64,000 nucleotides of DNA from NCBI GenBank assembly GCA_001692895.1, contig KV748193.1, positions 2,418,001 through 2,482,000 of the forward strand, written 5' to 3'. Numbering within the stretch: position 1 is the stretch's first letter; each line of letters opens with the position of its first letter. Under the pieces are notes generated by a model. It did no database searches. It was not told the DNA's origin and saw only the letters and a list, made by a program, of their open reading frames with translations. The position numbers were made by a program, and so were the translations under genes. Shown here in pieces: positions 44,300-56,391 of this stretch. This stretch comes from Cenococcum geophilum 1.58 (lineage: Eukaryota > Ascomycota > Dothideomycetes > Gloniales > Gloniaceae).

Positions 44300-47200
44300 A
44301 GTTTAGTAACTGCTCTTCTTAGGTCCCCCTTAGGTAACTTATTTTTTAGCGATTCTTTTTTATTAATGCTGCCTAACCTAATCTCTTCTGATACTCCTAT
44401 ACCTTTCCTATAGCGTTCTTTAAATTCTCTAGTGGCTCCTAAATAGTCTTAGTGTAGCCTATCCACTTAACTTTATACCATATTTTATCGTCAATATCCT
44501 TATAATTAACAATCTTTAAAACTTACTATTTGTTTTCTTCTTATCCTCTATATATATCTACTTCATAGACCAGTGGCTTAACATTCCTATATACTAGCTC
44601 TAGCATTACAATATACTATATAGGGTAGATCTTTATTTTAGCTGGTAGGTTTAACTTAAATATAACCGGTAAAATCCTCTATATAATTTTAAAAGGTCCT
44701 AGTCTAACATAGTCCAATTTCTTACTTAGTCGTTAACTCTTAAAATTTTTATATAGTAGCTACACTTTATCTCCCTCCTTAAGATCTAGTCCCTTAGATC
44801 TCCTAGTATTATAGTACCTTTTTATTCTCTACTATACTACCTTAGCTGTCTCTATAAGGTCTATATAAAGATTTATTAAATCCTTTATTCTTTCTTTAGC
44901 TATACTACTCGTTTTCTTTACTTACCGTAGTAACAACGATATTCTTAGCTTATATCTATAATTTGCCTTAAATAGTAATATGCCTATTCCTTCTTAAGGT
45001 ATTACATTATACGTAAACTATATAACTAGTAATAGCAATACCCAATTATTCTATATATAATTAATATAATGCCTTAGATATTATTCTAGTATCTAGTTTA
45101 ATCTTTCTATTTAACCGTCTGTTTATAGATAATATATAATAGAAGTTACTACTTGAATTTCTTGCTCCGCTAAAAATACTTCCTAAAATACTGCTATAAA
45201 TCTTAGATCTCTATCCAATATAATCTTACTTAGTACTCTATATCTTATAAATACTTCTTTAACGTAGATTCTAGCGACATCTTCCACTAAGATTTCTTTT
45301 GTGCACGCTATAAAGTATCCCCACTTCGTAAGCTTATCCACTATCACTAAAATCGCGTTATAATCTTATCCGGTAATAGGGTCCTTTAATTTTAGCAACT
45401 TAATAATAAAGTCCTATAATATGACCTCCTATAGTCTCTCTAGTATTTTAACAGGTTATAGCCCTCTATATAGCTTATACCTTATCAGTTTATTCCTTTA
45501 GCAGTCTAAACATTCCTTTATAACTTTTCTAGCTATTCTCTAGATTCTATTAATAATATATTCTTCTTAGAGTCTTAACACTAAGCCCGTAGCCCTATTA
45601 TGTCCTTAAGTTAGTCCCTTATAGAAGTCTTCTATAAACTACTTTGCTATACTTCTTAGGATATACTTTACTTCTTAATTTTCGTATATATCCGTCTATA
45701 GATCTTCTAGCTATACTTTTAGAATTCTTTATACCTAAAAGCTTTCTAGTATCTTATAGACTTTCTCTAGTTTATTATCTTTTTAAGTTGCTGTAATTTT
45801 CGGATAATTATACCTAATTAATTCATTTATATCTTTTTGCAATAAAGCCCCCAATAACTTTTCCTTATTTTATAGTTTAGCTTTACGGCTTAGAGCATCT
45901 GCCCGCGTATTATCTATACCTTTAGTATACTAAATCTTGAAATAGTATTCTATAAGCATCTCTGCCTATCTAACCTATCTTTAGTTAAGTTCCTTTATTA
46001 TTAGGAATCCTATTAGGTTTTTATAATCCGTCTTAACCACAAATAGTTTCTTTATGCCTTATAAGAATGCCCTTTATTCCTTTAATACTGCAACTATACC
46101 TAATAACTCCTTATTGTAGATGTTATAGTTTAGTTCTAGTAGTGTTATCTTCTAACTATAGTATGCCACTGGGTACTATCTATTTTAATGCCTTTATATA
46201 AAGTATACCCCTAGTATATAGTCTAATGCATTTATCTCTATAACCGTCTCTAGTCCTAGTTAATAGATTTTAAGAACTGGCTCCTAGGTAAATAACTCTT
46301 TAACTTTCTTAAAGAGTTCTCTTTACTCCTCTCCCTATGCCTATAGTTCTTCTTTCTTTATTAACCGCGTAAATAGCTTAATATCCTTTAACCACTACGC
46401 TATAAACCTTTTATAGTAATTACAAAACCCTAGGAATAATCTTAACTATATAACGTTCTTTAGTTCCTACCAATTCACTATAGCCTTAATCTTTTTTAAA
46501 TCTATACTAAGTTAGCCTAGTTTAATAATAAATCCAATGAAATTGGTCTTCCTAGTAAAGAACTCGCATTTCTTAATTGCTACTAGTATCTATTCTTCTT
46601 GTAGTCTCTTTAAGACCCATTTAATATATTCCCCGTATTCTTCCTTAGTTATTAAGTAGATAATAATATTATTAAGATATACTATAATAAATTTATCTAA
46701 GTATTCTCCTAATACATTATTAATACGTTTCTAGAACGTTACTAGTGCGTTTATAAGCCTAAATTGCATAACTAATAGTTTATATAGTCCTTCCTTTAAC
46801 CTAAAGGCTGCCTTCTATTCATTACCTTCCTTAATCCTAATCTAATAGTACGCCTATCTTAGATCTATCTTCATAAAGATTTGCGCATTACCTATCCTAT
46901 CTTAGATTTTACTAATTAAGGGTAAAAGATACCTATCCTTTCTAGTAATACTGTTTAACTATCTATAGTCAATACACAGCCTTAATTTGCTATTTTTCTT
47001 TAGTACAAATAGTACTGGATAACCCGCTAATAATTATAATGGTCTAATGTATCCCTTTTATAAATTTTCCTAGATAAACTCTTTTAGCGCTCTACCTTCT
47101 TCTTTAGTAAGCTTATAGATTGGAAAAAACTTTAAACTTATCCCTAGTTCTAATTCTATCTTATAGTCCTATACTATATATTCTAACAGCTTTTTACTTT

Positions 47201-50200
47201 CTAGTAACCATAGTTTTTTACCATACTTATGGTATTTCTTTGGTATATAACTTAGTCCTTTTTCTATTTCTTTATAGGTTGCTCCTACTTAGTACTATAC
47301 TATCTTAGCTTATTATTACGTTTTACAGCGTTAAGTATCTCTAATATTAACCTAACCTATAATCTAATTAATTCTTAGATTGTATTCCTATAACCAAAGT
47401 ATGCTTAATACTGCCTTATCTCGTCCTAATAGTAGGATATTAAAAGATATCTTAATTTATCTTCCTTTAATAGTTATCTAAATAGGTCCTATTTCAAGAT
47501 TAATAATCCCTCCTCTATAGGTTATTAGATCCCCTAAAATCGTAACTAATAGGTAAGGTTGCTCCTTTTGTCTATAAGGTAGTCCCATTCTCTTAACTAC
47601 TACTAGTGAAATATGGTTTCGCGTTACTCCACTATCTATTAGCGCTTCGAACTGCTAATCTTACCAATTAATTTATAAATTTAAGTGTTGTCCTTAAATT
47701 CCTTTAAGGGTCTAAGGCTCTACTACTGGCTCCCTTTAGTTCTATAGGCCTCTACTTTTCCTAACTATTAGCTGCTTAATCCTAGTACACTTAGCTTACT
47801 TTTTAACTAATACCTAGTTCGCTTTTTATCTTTAATATACTATAGATATATATTTTCTAGGCATTCCTATTACTATTGTCCGTCTAAGCATTCTTCTATA
47901 AGGAATCTTCCTAGTTAAAGTACTACGCTTCCTTCCTCTTAGACCTCTACTAGATACCATTTATATATATATTTAGCATTCCTATACTATTGCTCATCCG
48001 TTATCTAGTATATTCTTATAGGGTATTTCCAATTCTTTTCCTTTAGATTCTTATACATTTTATATATATCATCCACGCACGCAATCCATAATAACATATA
48101 GTATGCTAGGTGCTTTAGGTTAACTCTTAGCTCGTCTTTATCCCTAAATTTAAACCTTTATCATACTAATCTAAACGTTATAACTTTATTCGCAGGTACT
48201 AAGATGCGTCTCTTACTTCTCTAGTCCTCTAAACATTCCTCTAGATCTTTTAACGTTATAATTAAGGCTCCTTTAATATATATTATGGCCTTTTCTATAA
48301 TTAGGTAGTCCTAGATAACTTTTTTATCCAACTATATATAGAAATCTTCCCACTTATTATTATACCTTTACCTATACCACTTTTAGTACAGCTGCTAGAG
48401 TATATATAGTTTATCCGTAAGGAAGTATCTTCTTATTACTATATCGTGACAGCCCTTTATATATCGTTCTTCGAACCTAGTTAGAATCCCTAAATCCTCT
48501 TTACTTTCTAGTTTAATAAGCTACTTAGCTCTTAGTGTGCCTACTCTTAGCCTATTAGTGATTCTTTATATTAGTGCTCTATCCTTTATACGTCCCAATA
48601 TACTAGATCTTTTATCTAGTTTCTGTTCTTACTATATAATAATTCTTTGCCTAAACTCTTCTATAGTTTCTTTTAGTTTACACCTTACGCTCTAATCCTT
48701 AAAGTTATCTTACTTCTTAATCCTAATATCAAACTTTTAATCTTTAGGCTAAATACTACATTCCCCTAGTAAGTCTTCTAGGTCTATATATCTATCTCCT
48801 AGTCTAACTACTATTTATATTATAGATTCTCTAATCTATAAAGAAGCTCCTTACCTCTTATCTATAGGTGCCCTTATTTATACTCTAAAATCTTAGTCCC
48901 TTAGATTCTTTAATCCTAAGCTTACTTCTAACTTAAGCTTAGCTCCCGCCTTAGTCTAACTAGGCGTCTATGGTATTCTTATCTTATCTTAAAAGTCTTA
49001 AATCTTACTTATCTCGTCTTAAGAGTCTTATGTTTGTGGAAAACTTTATCCTAAGCTCATTCGTATATTTCTAAACTAAGCTACTGCCCTACTTTATTGG
49101 TTTTCGTTCGTTGTAGGTCCTAGGGTATACCTTATCTTATCTTAAGAATCTTAGTTGTCTCTTATCTCGTCTTAAGAATTTTAAGCCTTTAGCCTTTTAC
49201 CTTTATTAAATGCCAAAGTGGTTTACTGTCCTACTTCTCTTGCGTTTCACAAAGCAATAGATATTATATCTAGTGGGGTTTTAATCCCTACTAATGTTCC
49301 TTATTCTATAGTGGAATTATCCTCTACCTTTAGTATAACATCTTTAAGGTCTACTCGCTCCTAGTAAGCGGCCCTTATTGCCTTATTGCCACGGAATATT
49401 TCGCTTAGGTTAAATTTATCGTCCTTAATATCTAATCTATAAACTAGTTTATTAGTTCCTTTATATCTTATAGGTACTAGCTCTTATAGCTAATAGCTTA
49501 CGCTATACTTAGCGTCCTTATAAATTCGGTATACGTTATTATAACAAAACGCAAAACTTCTAATTAAACATTCTTTTGTTCCTTGCAGTATATTATTATC
49601 CCTCTATACGTATATATCGCTTACTAGTCTCGTGGCCTTTACTATATAGTAACTCTACCTACTTCTATAGTCTCTAATATAATAACCCTATTTTCCGTAA
49701 TTTATATAAGCTTCTTCTTTAAACCATTTCTTTTGCTATAGAATCCGCCTAAATGTCTTCTGCTATTAAGATCCCTAATTTAGCCTTTACTCCTTAGACC
49801 TTTAATTACTTAATCCTTATCCTCTAGGTTTCTATAGTTTGCTCCATCCCTTATAGGCTTCTTTAGTACTACTTAGGTCCATTAGCTCTGCGCTATACTA
49901 TAGTTTCTAACTTAGCTTTTGTTATTGCGTATTCTACGCCTTATATAACTATAGAACTCTATCCTAGCCTCTCTTAGCCTATTCCCTTTAGTAGATCTAA
50001 TTATTAATCTTAATTACCTAATCTATTAGTTCCCTTAGGGTATCCGCATCTTCTATTAGAATAATTACGTCCTAGACTTTAGCCTTAAGTCCCTATTTAT
50101 ACTATGCCATAAGCGCCCTATTATTCTACTCTACTTATATTACTAGCGTCTAGAACTATATTATATACTTAATTACTAAAGTTTATTATATAAGGTTCTG

Positions 50201-50700
50201 AAGTTTTCTTTCTACTATAGTTATTTCTTCTAGGTCTCTAAATATCTGCGTAAGTTATTCTATAAATCCTTCCTAACTTAAAAATATAAATCACACATCT
50301 TAGTTAGTAGTCGTCATTCCGTTTACCTATATCTCCGTAAGGTAAGATTTAAATTACTTAAGTGCTTTTCCTAATAAGAATAGTCCTATATAGGCTATCC
50401 GATCTACGGGTATAGGTAACTTTACTCCCTCCTATAAGACCTTAAAGTGCATTTATATAAGGAATCCTTTAAGCTTTAACCTCTCTCCTATAAATCTCTT
50501 AATTAATAGTAGCTTAATCTTTGCTGCTCCTATCCCATTAAGTCTTTCTTCTAATACTATATTGTTAGCTATTAGCTAGTTAACTATTTCCTATAGCTGT
50601 CCAACCGTTACAGGTTGCTATAAGTTAGTATCTACTATACTAGTATTACCTCCTATCCCTAAAGTAGTTGCTGCCGTTAATAGCGTCGTGGTGGCTACTT
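44300..50700 (-). pseudogene. Gypsy-E gag-pol relic
   Basis: Minus-strand piecewise translation: gag (about 50700-49500); protease (about 47650); RT (about 47200-46600) with GLYKLLVMQFRLINALVTFQ and, further on, KFIIVYLNNIII, where YLDD has become YLNN; RNase H (about 46250-45900); integrase (about 45600-44700); and a chromodomain near 44490-44400 (YKVKWIGYTKTIQEPLENL). Frequent stops at Gln and Trp codons make it inactive. A block of CTTATCTCGTCTTAAGAGTCTTA-type words near 48980-49180 is a local repeat within the gag side. Confidence 0.8.
48975..49175. repeat. Local direct repeats inside gypsy-E
   Basis: The word TTATCTYGTCTTAAGARTCTTA occurs in several close copies (about 48980, 49010, 49130, 49160), suggesting a short degenerate tandem in the gag region. 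Confidence 0.5.
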
Positions 50701-50754
50701 TTAGTAGCATATTATTTAACTTCTTATATTAATACTATAACTAGGTAGTGATTA

Positions 50755-51179
50755 TATAATAGAACCTTATAGCAAGAACTACAATAAGCTCGTTATTAGG
50801 CTAGGTATATAGGAAATATAAGTATAAAAGTTAAGAACGTAATAATAACTGGTAGAGTAGTTACCTAATAGATTAACTCTAATTATATTCTAAGAATTAC
50901 TATAAGAAAGGAACTATCTAGGTAGGGACTAAGGGTCCTTAAATATATAACCGTACTCCTATAAAATCCTTCTTATACGTAATATACGTCTTATACATAA
51001 GGTACGTAAGTTCCTCTTATTCCTCTCGTTTAATACATAGCACATTATATAACCTTAGTTACTATTCCTCGTCACATAGTTCTATCGGCTCCATCCTAAA
51101 CCGTGCCTGAATTAACCAACTAGCTTCTTCCGTCTCTTCTCCAAGTAGTCGTAACATTGTACTTAAAGCGTCCGTAACA
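50755..51179 (-). repeat. Gypsy-E 5' LTR
   Basis: 425 bp, TATAATAGAACC...GCGTCCGTAACA, same length as the other LTR. Differences between the two are almost all transitions and run in both directions, so each copy was mutated independently. Confidence 0.93.
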
Positions 51180-51184
51180 AGAAC
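51180..51184. repeat. Gypsy-E target-site duplication, right
   Basis: AGAAC, identical to 43224-43228. Confidence 0.92.
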
Positions 51185-51371
51185 GCGTATAAAGTGGATA
51201 GGTGGCGGTAGTTTGGGGGAGGACTCTAGTGGGGGATTTTCCTATATAGTCAGCAGCTGGTTAATAGAGGAAGGGCGGAAACCTACAGTTATAACGTTAT
51301 ATATCGCGACTTTTTGCCCAACTTCCTTAAAAAAATATATAGGTGTTTTTAGTGGTGGCCTTCTATAGTAT
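51185..51371 (+). pseudogene. PiggyBac transposase C-terminal remnant
   Basis: Continues the piggyBac after gypsy-E. One plus frame is open for about 60 codons (RIKWIGGGSLGEDSSGGFSY onward) up to a TAG near 51369. Whether this is truly the transposase tail is inferred from position only; I do not see a family motif. Confidence 0.4.
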
Positions 51372-51502
51372 TTTATCGGCATCGCAATATTAACGCGCTT
51401 TAGTGAGGCTTGCTGATAAAATCACGCTAGCTAGGGTGCCTACAGCATGCTAACCCAGGCAGGAGCGCCTAAAGCGCCCAATACGAAAAGTCCGTTTTAC
51501 CA

Positions 51503-51610
51503 GATGGACATGTCTATGTGGCTAAGCGAGCACTGCAGCAGCACCCCTGCATCTTAGTAACACCAACATCATTAACATTTACAAAATTGAGCCTTGCTTG
51601 CTTGCTTTCC
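51503..51610 (+). repeat. Ngaro split repeat A1
   Basis: Begins GATGGACATGTC and ends TTGCTTGCTTTCC. Its partner A2 shows the same sequence with C-to-T and G-to-A changes (for example GATGGACATG against AATGGATATA). Confidence 0.9.
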
Positions 51611-51679
51611 ATATTAGTCTTATTTAAGAGCTAATACCTTATTTACTCAATTTCTAATAATTAATTATTGCTATTAATG

Positions 51680-54560
51680 ACTTAACGACCTATACGCTCG
51701 TCTAAACCTTCGCGAATCGTCCATAAAAACCTTAAAAACTTAACCAACGATAACATACTCGATGAGCTAAACTCCTTAGAGGTTACCTACTAGTCTCCCT
51801 TACCTTCCCCTATACCTTTAGGCGATACGCCGGCGTTACAGTCTCTATCCTCTATAATGGCGCCTCTCTCCGCGGCTTAACGCGAGACTTTAGCCGCTAA
51901 AAAAGCTAAAGAATAGCTTTAGTAACTACATAAGGAGGACCTAAGGATTAGAAGAGCTTAGGTAAAAGAGGTTAAGGACTAGGCAACCAACCGGAAAATA
52001 AGACTCCTTTAGAAATAGAAGGACCGTACCAAAATACTACGCGTCTAAAAAGAATAGAAAGATTGGGTAACTAAATTCTATATATTAAGCCTTGCTACGG
52101 TAACAGTGAGATTAGCTACGGCAGTATTATCCTTAACCCCAATTAATAAACTAGGTAAATTGCTCCCATCTATAGCCAATATCCTAAATACCCTCCTCCC
52201 TGGCGTCCCGAATAAAGAGATACTTAAGGTATTTTAGGGTACTTTCTTGCCTAATAACCTCTCTCGCCTCCGGATACACTAGCTTTGGTCTAAGCCTTAG
52301 AATAATATCCTTATTATTAATAGCGTCCTTTCTATAAGACCAAAAGAAGGGATAATAAAGAACTACTTATCCGTTAAAGTATAGGTAGAGGGCTTCCTTA
52401 ACTATATAATAATTTTAATTATTATATATAAGAATCTTTTGGTAGATTTTATTCCCTAAATACTTACCTTCTATAATTAAGTTATTTAGCTATCTACTAC
52501 CTACTAAATTGCTCCCTTAATAACTATAGCCTTAGAGCACCACTCTATAGTTATTTAAAAGAACTAGTTAGAGCTAGCTAACTAGAAGATCTCTAGTAAC
52601 TTCTTAGATATCTATTGCAATCCTAGTACTTATAAATCCGTATCTATCTTAAAACGTATATAAATAAGCACTAATATTTTAAGGACCTATTATAGCTTTA
52701 ATAGAGGGAAGTATAACCTAGGCAAGGATTGCAAGTTCCTATATACCTACAGCAAGTGCGGTAGCCTATATGCTGCAAGGAATTACAAGTAGTAATTACT
52801 AGAGGAAAGTATTAATAAGGAAAAGGAAGAGGAGGAAGAGGATTTTATTAAGCTATACCTATACTCCGCTAAAACCGTGCTCTACCCTTATAGTACGGGT
52901 AGGCTAAATACTATACTATTATTTCCAGTCTTTCTGCCCTCCTCTCCTCTACAGAACTCTCCCTCCCCCTTAATTATTTAAGCGTAGGGGCGTTATCTAT
53001 CCCTGTACCCTAGCAACCTCTAACGCAACATTATTAGTATCTTAAAGTTTAGATGCTAGATTAGGGTAGACCTAGAAATTAAGCTCTTCTTCTAGAAGAA
53101 TTAAGCCTTAATAGCCGCAAATACGGTCCTAATCTTAGAGAAGATTAGCGCCGATCTAGATATAGGCAGGATTATAATAACAACGTCTCCCGTTATGTCC
53201 TTGCCGCTAGGTTTAGTACCTAAAACAGATAGGGGATGGCGCCGTATTTATAACTTATCCTTACTATCTAGCCGATCTATTAATAACTTAATCCCTATAG
53301 CATTCGCTATATTATAATATTTAACAGTTAATTAGGTTCTTTAATACGTTATATATATAGGCCGTAGTTATATAATTGTTAAGAGGGACATTAAGGACGC
53401 CTTTTGGAATATCCTACTTTTTATTAAAGCTTAACGCCTTATAGGGTTCTCCTGGAAGGGTGTAGTGTATTTTAAATATTGCCTTTTATTCGGCCTTTAA
53501 ACTGCACCCTTTTTATTTAATCTTTTTATAGAGGGATTCCACTAGATACTTATCTAATATATCCCAAACGCCGCCTTAGAGCACTATCTAAATAACTTTA
53601 TCTTTATACTCTCTAACGCTTCTATCCTCCCTTAATTGCTTAGTATGTATAACCAATTAAGTAATAAATTAGGCATCCTATAAAATGAATTAAAGAATAT
53701 TAAAGGCACTACGGCTAAAGTCCTAGGTTATATTATAGATACTTTAAAGTCTAAGCTGCGTCTTTTTCCTTTAAAACAGGCCATTATAATTAAGGAGATT
53801 AATAAAGCGTTAAGTGGTAGATCCCTAACGCTAGTTTAGAGTTAAAAACTGGCTAGTAGACTCGCTTAGAGCGCCTAGGTAATTAGGCTTAGGCGTTTAT
53901 ACAACCGCTCTATCTAGGAGTTTATCTCTACTTTTATAAAGGCAGGTAATTATCCTTACTAACGGCTAATAGCTAAACTTTACTAAGACTTATTATAGTA
54001 GAGGGATGCTCTTACCCTTTTAAATAGTATCCTCTTCTTTAACGATATGGATTAAAAATAATTCCATCTCTTCTTAGACGTATTTAGGATTCTTAGTTAT
54101 AGGGCCTTCTTCTTCCTTAAGGATTCTTAAGGGACAATATGGCCGCCCTATTTAGTATCTCTACCCTAAGATAATTCTTTAAGCTGCTACCCTAATACAG
54201 AACACCGCCTTGCCCTAATTAATAAGTAGGAGGTCCGAGCGATTACAACCTTATTCTAGCTCTAGGTAACACGGTAGAAGTATAGCTTAGTCTATATCTA
54301 TACGGATAATATAGTAGCACTCTTAGAATTCTAGAATACGGTAGTAAAAGGACTAGGTAATTACCCGCTCCATAAGATCCTCTAACTAGCCATAGCTTAT
54401 AATATTACGCTCTATACGGAGTGGGTTTCCTCTACAGAAAACGGGCTAGCTAATACTTTATCTCATTTTAATCGCGATAGGGTGTTATTACTATACCCGT
54501 ATTAGGATACTTCTAATTTACCGTTACTATACGCTTCTTTATTATATTTAATTTAACGCC
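51680..54560 (+). pseudogene. Ngaro-type gag-like and DIRS-class reverse transcriptase relic
   Basis: One plus frame can be followed with interruptions only by stops at Gln-type positions. An N-terminal gag-like part (about 51700-52700, with Glu/Lys-rich helix QLHKEDLRIRRAQ) includes a Cys-rich DCKFLYTYSKCGS segment near 52730. The RT part (about 53220-53620) has GWRRIYNLSLPSSRSINNLI, IVKRDIKDAFWNILL, LLFGLQTAPFLFNLF and HYLNNFIFIL, the last being the YLDD-type box with Asp to Asn. Then comes an RNase H-like stretch with YIYTDNIVALLEFQN (about 54290). The order and motifs match the RT_DIRS1 family, not LTR elements. Inactive. Confidence 0.85.
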
Positions 54561-54779
54561 GAAATAGGAGACCTGGTCCCTCTTAAAAACCCCCTACTTA
54601 ATTTCTAGATTAAGGTAAAAGCCCCCTTAGAATGCTTTGGCCAACTATTATAGCACGGCCTCTCCGATAAAATAAGAGATTTATACCATCCCGTAATTAA
54701 GAGTTGGGAGAGCTACTACAACCTTTATAGAGCGGTAAAGTACCTAGCGCCCCTCTACTACTTAGGAGAATAGATTACC

Positions 54780-55560
54780 TAATAGATCTTTAGCAATGCT
54801 AGTCTAGGAATAAGCTGTATTAAACCTACTATAGTTAGAGCCTATGTCTCCGCAATTTAATCCTACTATATTAACGCTAATTATAATACCTCCGTCTTCA
54901 ATAATCCTATTATTAAGAGGATCCTAGACGGTACAATATCTATAAATCCCTCTACTATAGCTAAAAGATTATTAATTACTAAAGACATCCTCGCCTAATT
55001 AGTTACCCTAAATACCCAATCCGTTAAGGATCTTAACTTTAACGCCGCCGTTACTACGGCCTTTACGGGATTCCTTTATCTAGGCGAGATTACCTACACT
55101 AAGGCTTAGAAAGATAGCCACGCCTTCTCTACTATAAAATATACTAGAAATGATATAACACTGGCAGAGGACTATATAATATTATATCTAAAGTATAGTA
55201 AAACGGATGTTAATTACTAAGAAGTCTTAATTATAATTGCCGCTTTAGGGTAACCTAAATACGCAGTTTAAGCTATAAAACACCTGTTTAAAAATAACCC
55301 CCAACCCAGAAACGCCCCTCTCTTTTACTTTAAGAGATCGGCCTTTATAAGCTACGCGGTTAGAAATAAGCTAAAGTATAAAGTTGCCGCTCTCGGCCTC
55401 CACTCTAAGCTCTATAACAGATACTTATTTTAAAAAGGTGCTGCTTAACACGCTTAAGATAACAGTTTTACGGACGGCTAAATATAGTAACTAGGCCGGT
55501 AGTCCTTATAAGCGTTCCAGCTTTACTATTTATTATCCCTAAAAGACCTATTTTAGCTAA
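54780..55560 (+). pseudogene. Ngaro-type tyrosine recombinase relic
   Basis: The plus frame reads GISCIKPTIVRAYVSAI (about 54810), a core-binding start; FTGFLYLGEITYTK (about 55070), where the first catalytic Arg (R-x-GE) is expected but Leu-Gly-Glu is read; and RYLFQKGAAQHAQDNSFTD (about 55415), the GHSFRKGAA-x-HA-type box. It then reads LGRQSLQAFQLYY (about 55480), which holds the family's LGRW...Y end including the catalytic Tyr region. Some catalytic residues are altered, so it is dead. Known role: site-specific insertion of the circular cDNA. Confidence 0.8.
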
Positions 55561-55771
55561 GTGTAAACTTCTAATATAGAACGCCAATACCGTTCTTATT
55601 ATTACTCGCCCTAGATATAATGGGCAAAGGTATTTAGGCACAACGGCGTATAAGAGTGCCTATTTTGGCACTCTAATATATTAACTTAAATCTCTCCTTT
55701 CCCCCCCTTTTTTATTTTTTATTTTTTCTTCCCCCTATTCTACCTTGTGTGGTACAGGTGCTGCGCTTCTA

Positions 55772-55915
55772 GGTCTATAGGTATTACGTTTAGTTAAGGC
55801 AGGGCAATCCCCTGCAAATGGCCTTGTAAATATACCCATTCTCAATTAATGCCTTTAAGCCTGTACCCACCAATTAGATTAATTAATTCTCTTCTCCGCA
55901 AGCGTATAAATAATA
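55772..55915 (+). repeat. Ngaro split repeat B1
   Basis: 144 bp, begins GGTCTATAGGTATTACG, ends AATAATA. More AT-rich than B2. Confidence 0.9.
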
Positions 55916-56023
55916 AATGGATATATTTATATAGCTAAGCAAGCACTGCAGTAGCACCCCTGCATCTTAGTAATACTAATATTATTAATATTTACAAAAT
56001 TAAGCCTTGCTTGCTTGCTTTCC
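55916..56023 (+). repeat. Ngaro split repeat A2
   Basis: 108 bp, AATGGATATATT...TTGCTTTCC, directly adjoining B1. Confidence 0.9.
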
Positions 56024-56100
56024 CTCCCACCTACACCTTTTTCTTTAGTTGCATATTTTGGGCTTTATAAATAGATACTGCAGCAATATGCTTGCGCACG

Positions 56101-56244
56101 GGTCCATGGGCATTACGTTTAGTCAAGGCAGGGCAATCCCCTGCAAATGGCCTTGCGAATATACCCATTCTCAATTGATGCCTTTGAGCCCGTACCCACC
56201 AATCAGATTAATTAATTCTCTTCTCCGCAAGCGTGTGAATAATA
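56101..56244 (+). repeat. Ngaro split repeat B2
   Basis: 144 bp, begins GGTCCATGGGCATTACG and ends AATAATA; the element's right boundary. A 77-bp segment (56024-56100) separates it from A2. Confidence 0.9.
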
Positions 56245-56391
56245 GACGAAGGGATAGAATCAACTTTTTGACAAAAAAGGTTAGCGATATCCGCTTGCGG
56301 ATATACGTATGTCCGCTAATTAATTCTATGGTCTGAGCTTGCTGAGGTAACGTATTAGCCACCGATTGAGGTACCCGCCAAAATCTACCAA
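56245..56391. other. Short spacer with a shared stem-loop word
   Basis: Contains TATCCGCTTGCGGATA (a perfect palindrome arm pair) near 56287-56302 and, at 56332-56351, the inverted copy of the 20-mer found at 39041-39060. Probably a MITE fragment. Confidence 0.45.

Larger units (their letters stand above)
43229..51179 (-). mobile_element. Gypsy-E, chromodomain LTR retrotransposon nested in piggyBac
   Basis: 7,951 bp with two 425-bp LTRs and TSD AGAAC. The minus strand carries gag, RT, RNase H, integrase and chromodomain in Ty3/gypsy order. LTR sequence is unlike gypsy-C. The interior is strongly RIP-degraded with very low CpA and TpG. Confidence 0.93.
40629..51389 (+). mobile_element. PiggyBac-type DNA transposon (split by gypsy-E)
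   Basis: Ends share an inverted TATTGCGRTG motif: 40629 on the left, and 51389 inward on the right. The right end abuts TTAA (51390-51393), the piggyBac target; the left flank reads TGAA (40625-40628), one base off. Without gypsy-E and one TSD copy it is 2,805 bp, a normal piggyBac size. The coding relic inside matches the piggyBac (DDE_Tnp_1_7) transposase in its C-terminal half. Confidence 0.75.
51503..56244 (+). mobile_element. DIRS/Ngaro-type tyrosine-recombinase retroelement
   Basis: About 4.74 kb, plus strand. It carries a DIRS-class RT, an RNase H area and a tyrosine recombinase, with no integrase and no LTRs. Its ends are split direct repeats in the order A1 (51503-51610), coding region, B1 (55772-55915), A2 (55916-56023), B2 (56101-56244). 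A1 and A2 are both 108 bp; B1 and B2 are both 144 bp; B1 and A2 abut. This is the hallmark architecture of Ngaro-like elements, which integrate through a circular intermediate and make no target duplication. Interior and inner repeats are RIP-mutated. Confidence 0.88.

Noticed and set aside
47120..47308. 62-codon hydrophobic plus-strand frame
   Set aside because: It lies antisense to the gypsy-E reverse transcriptase and is a product of AT-rich code.
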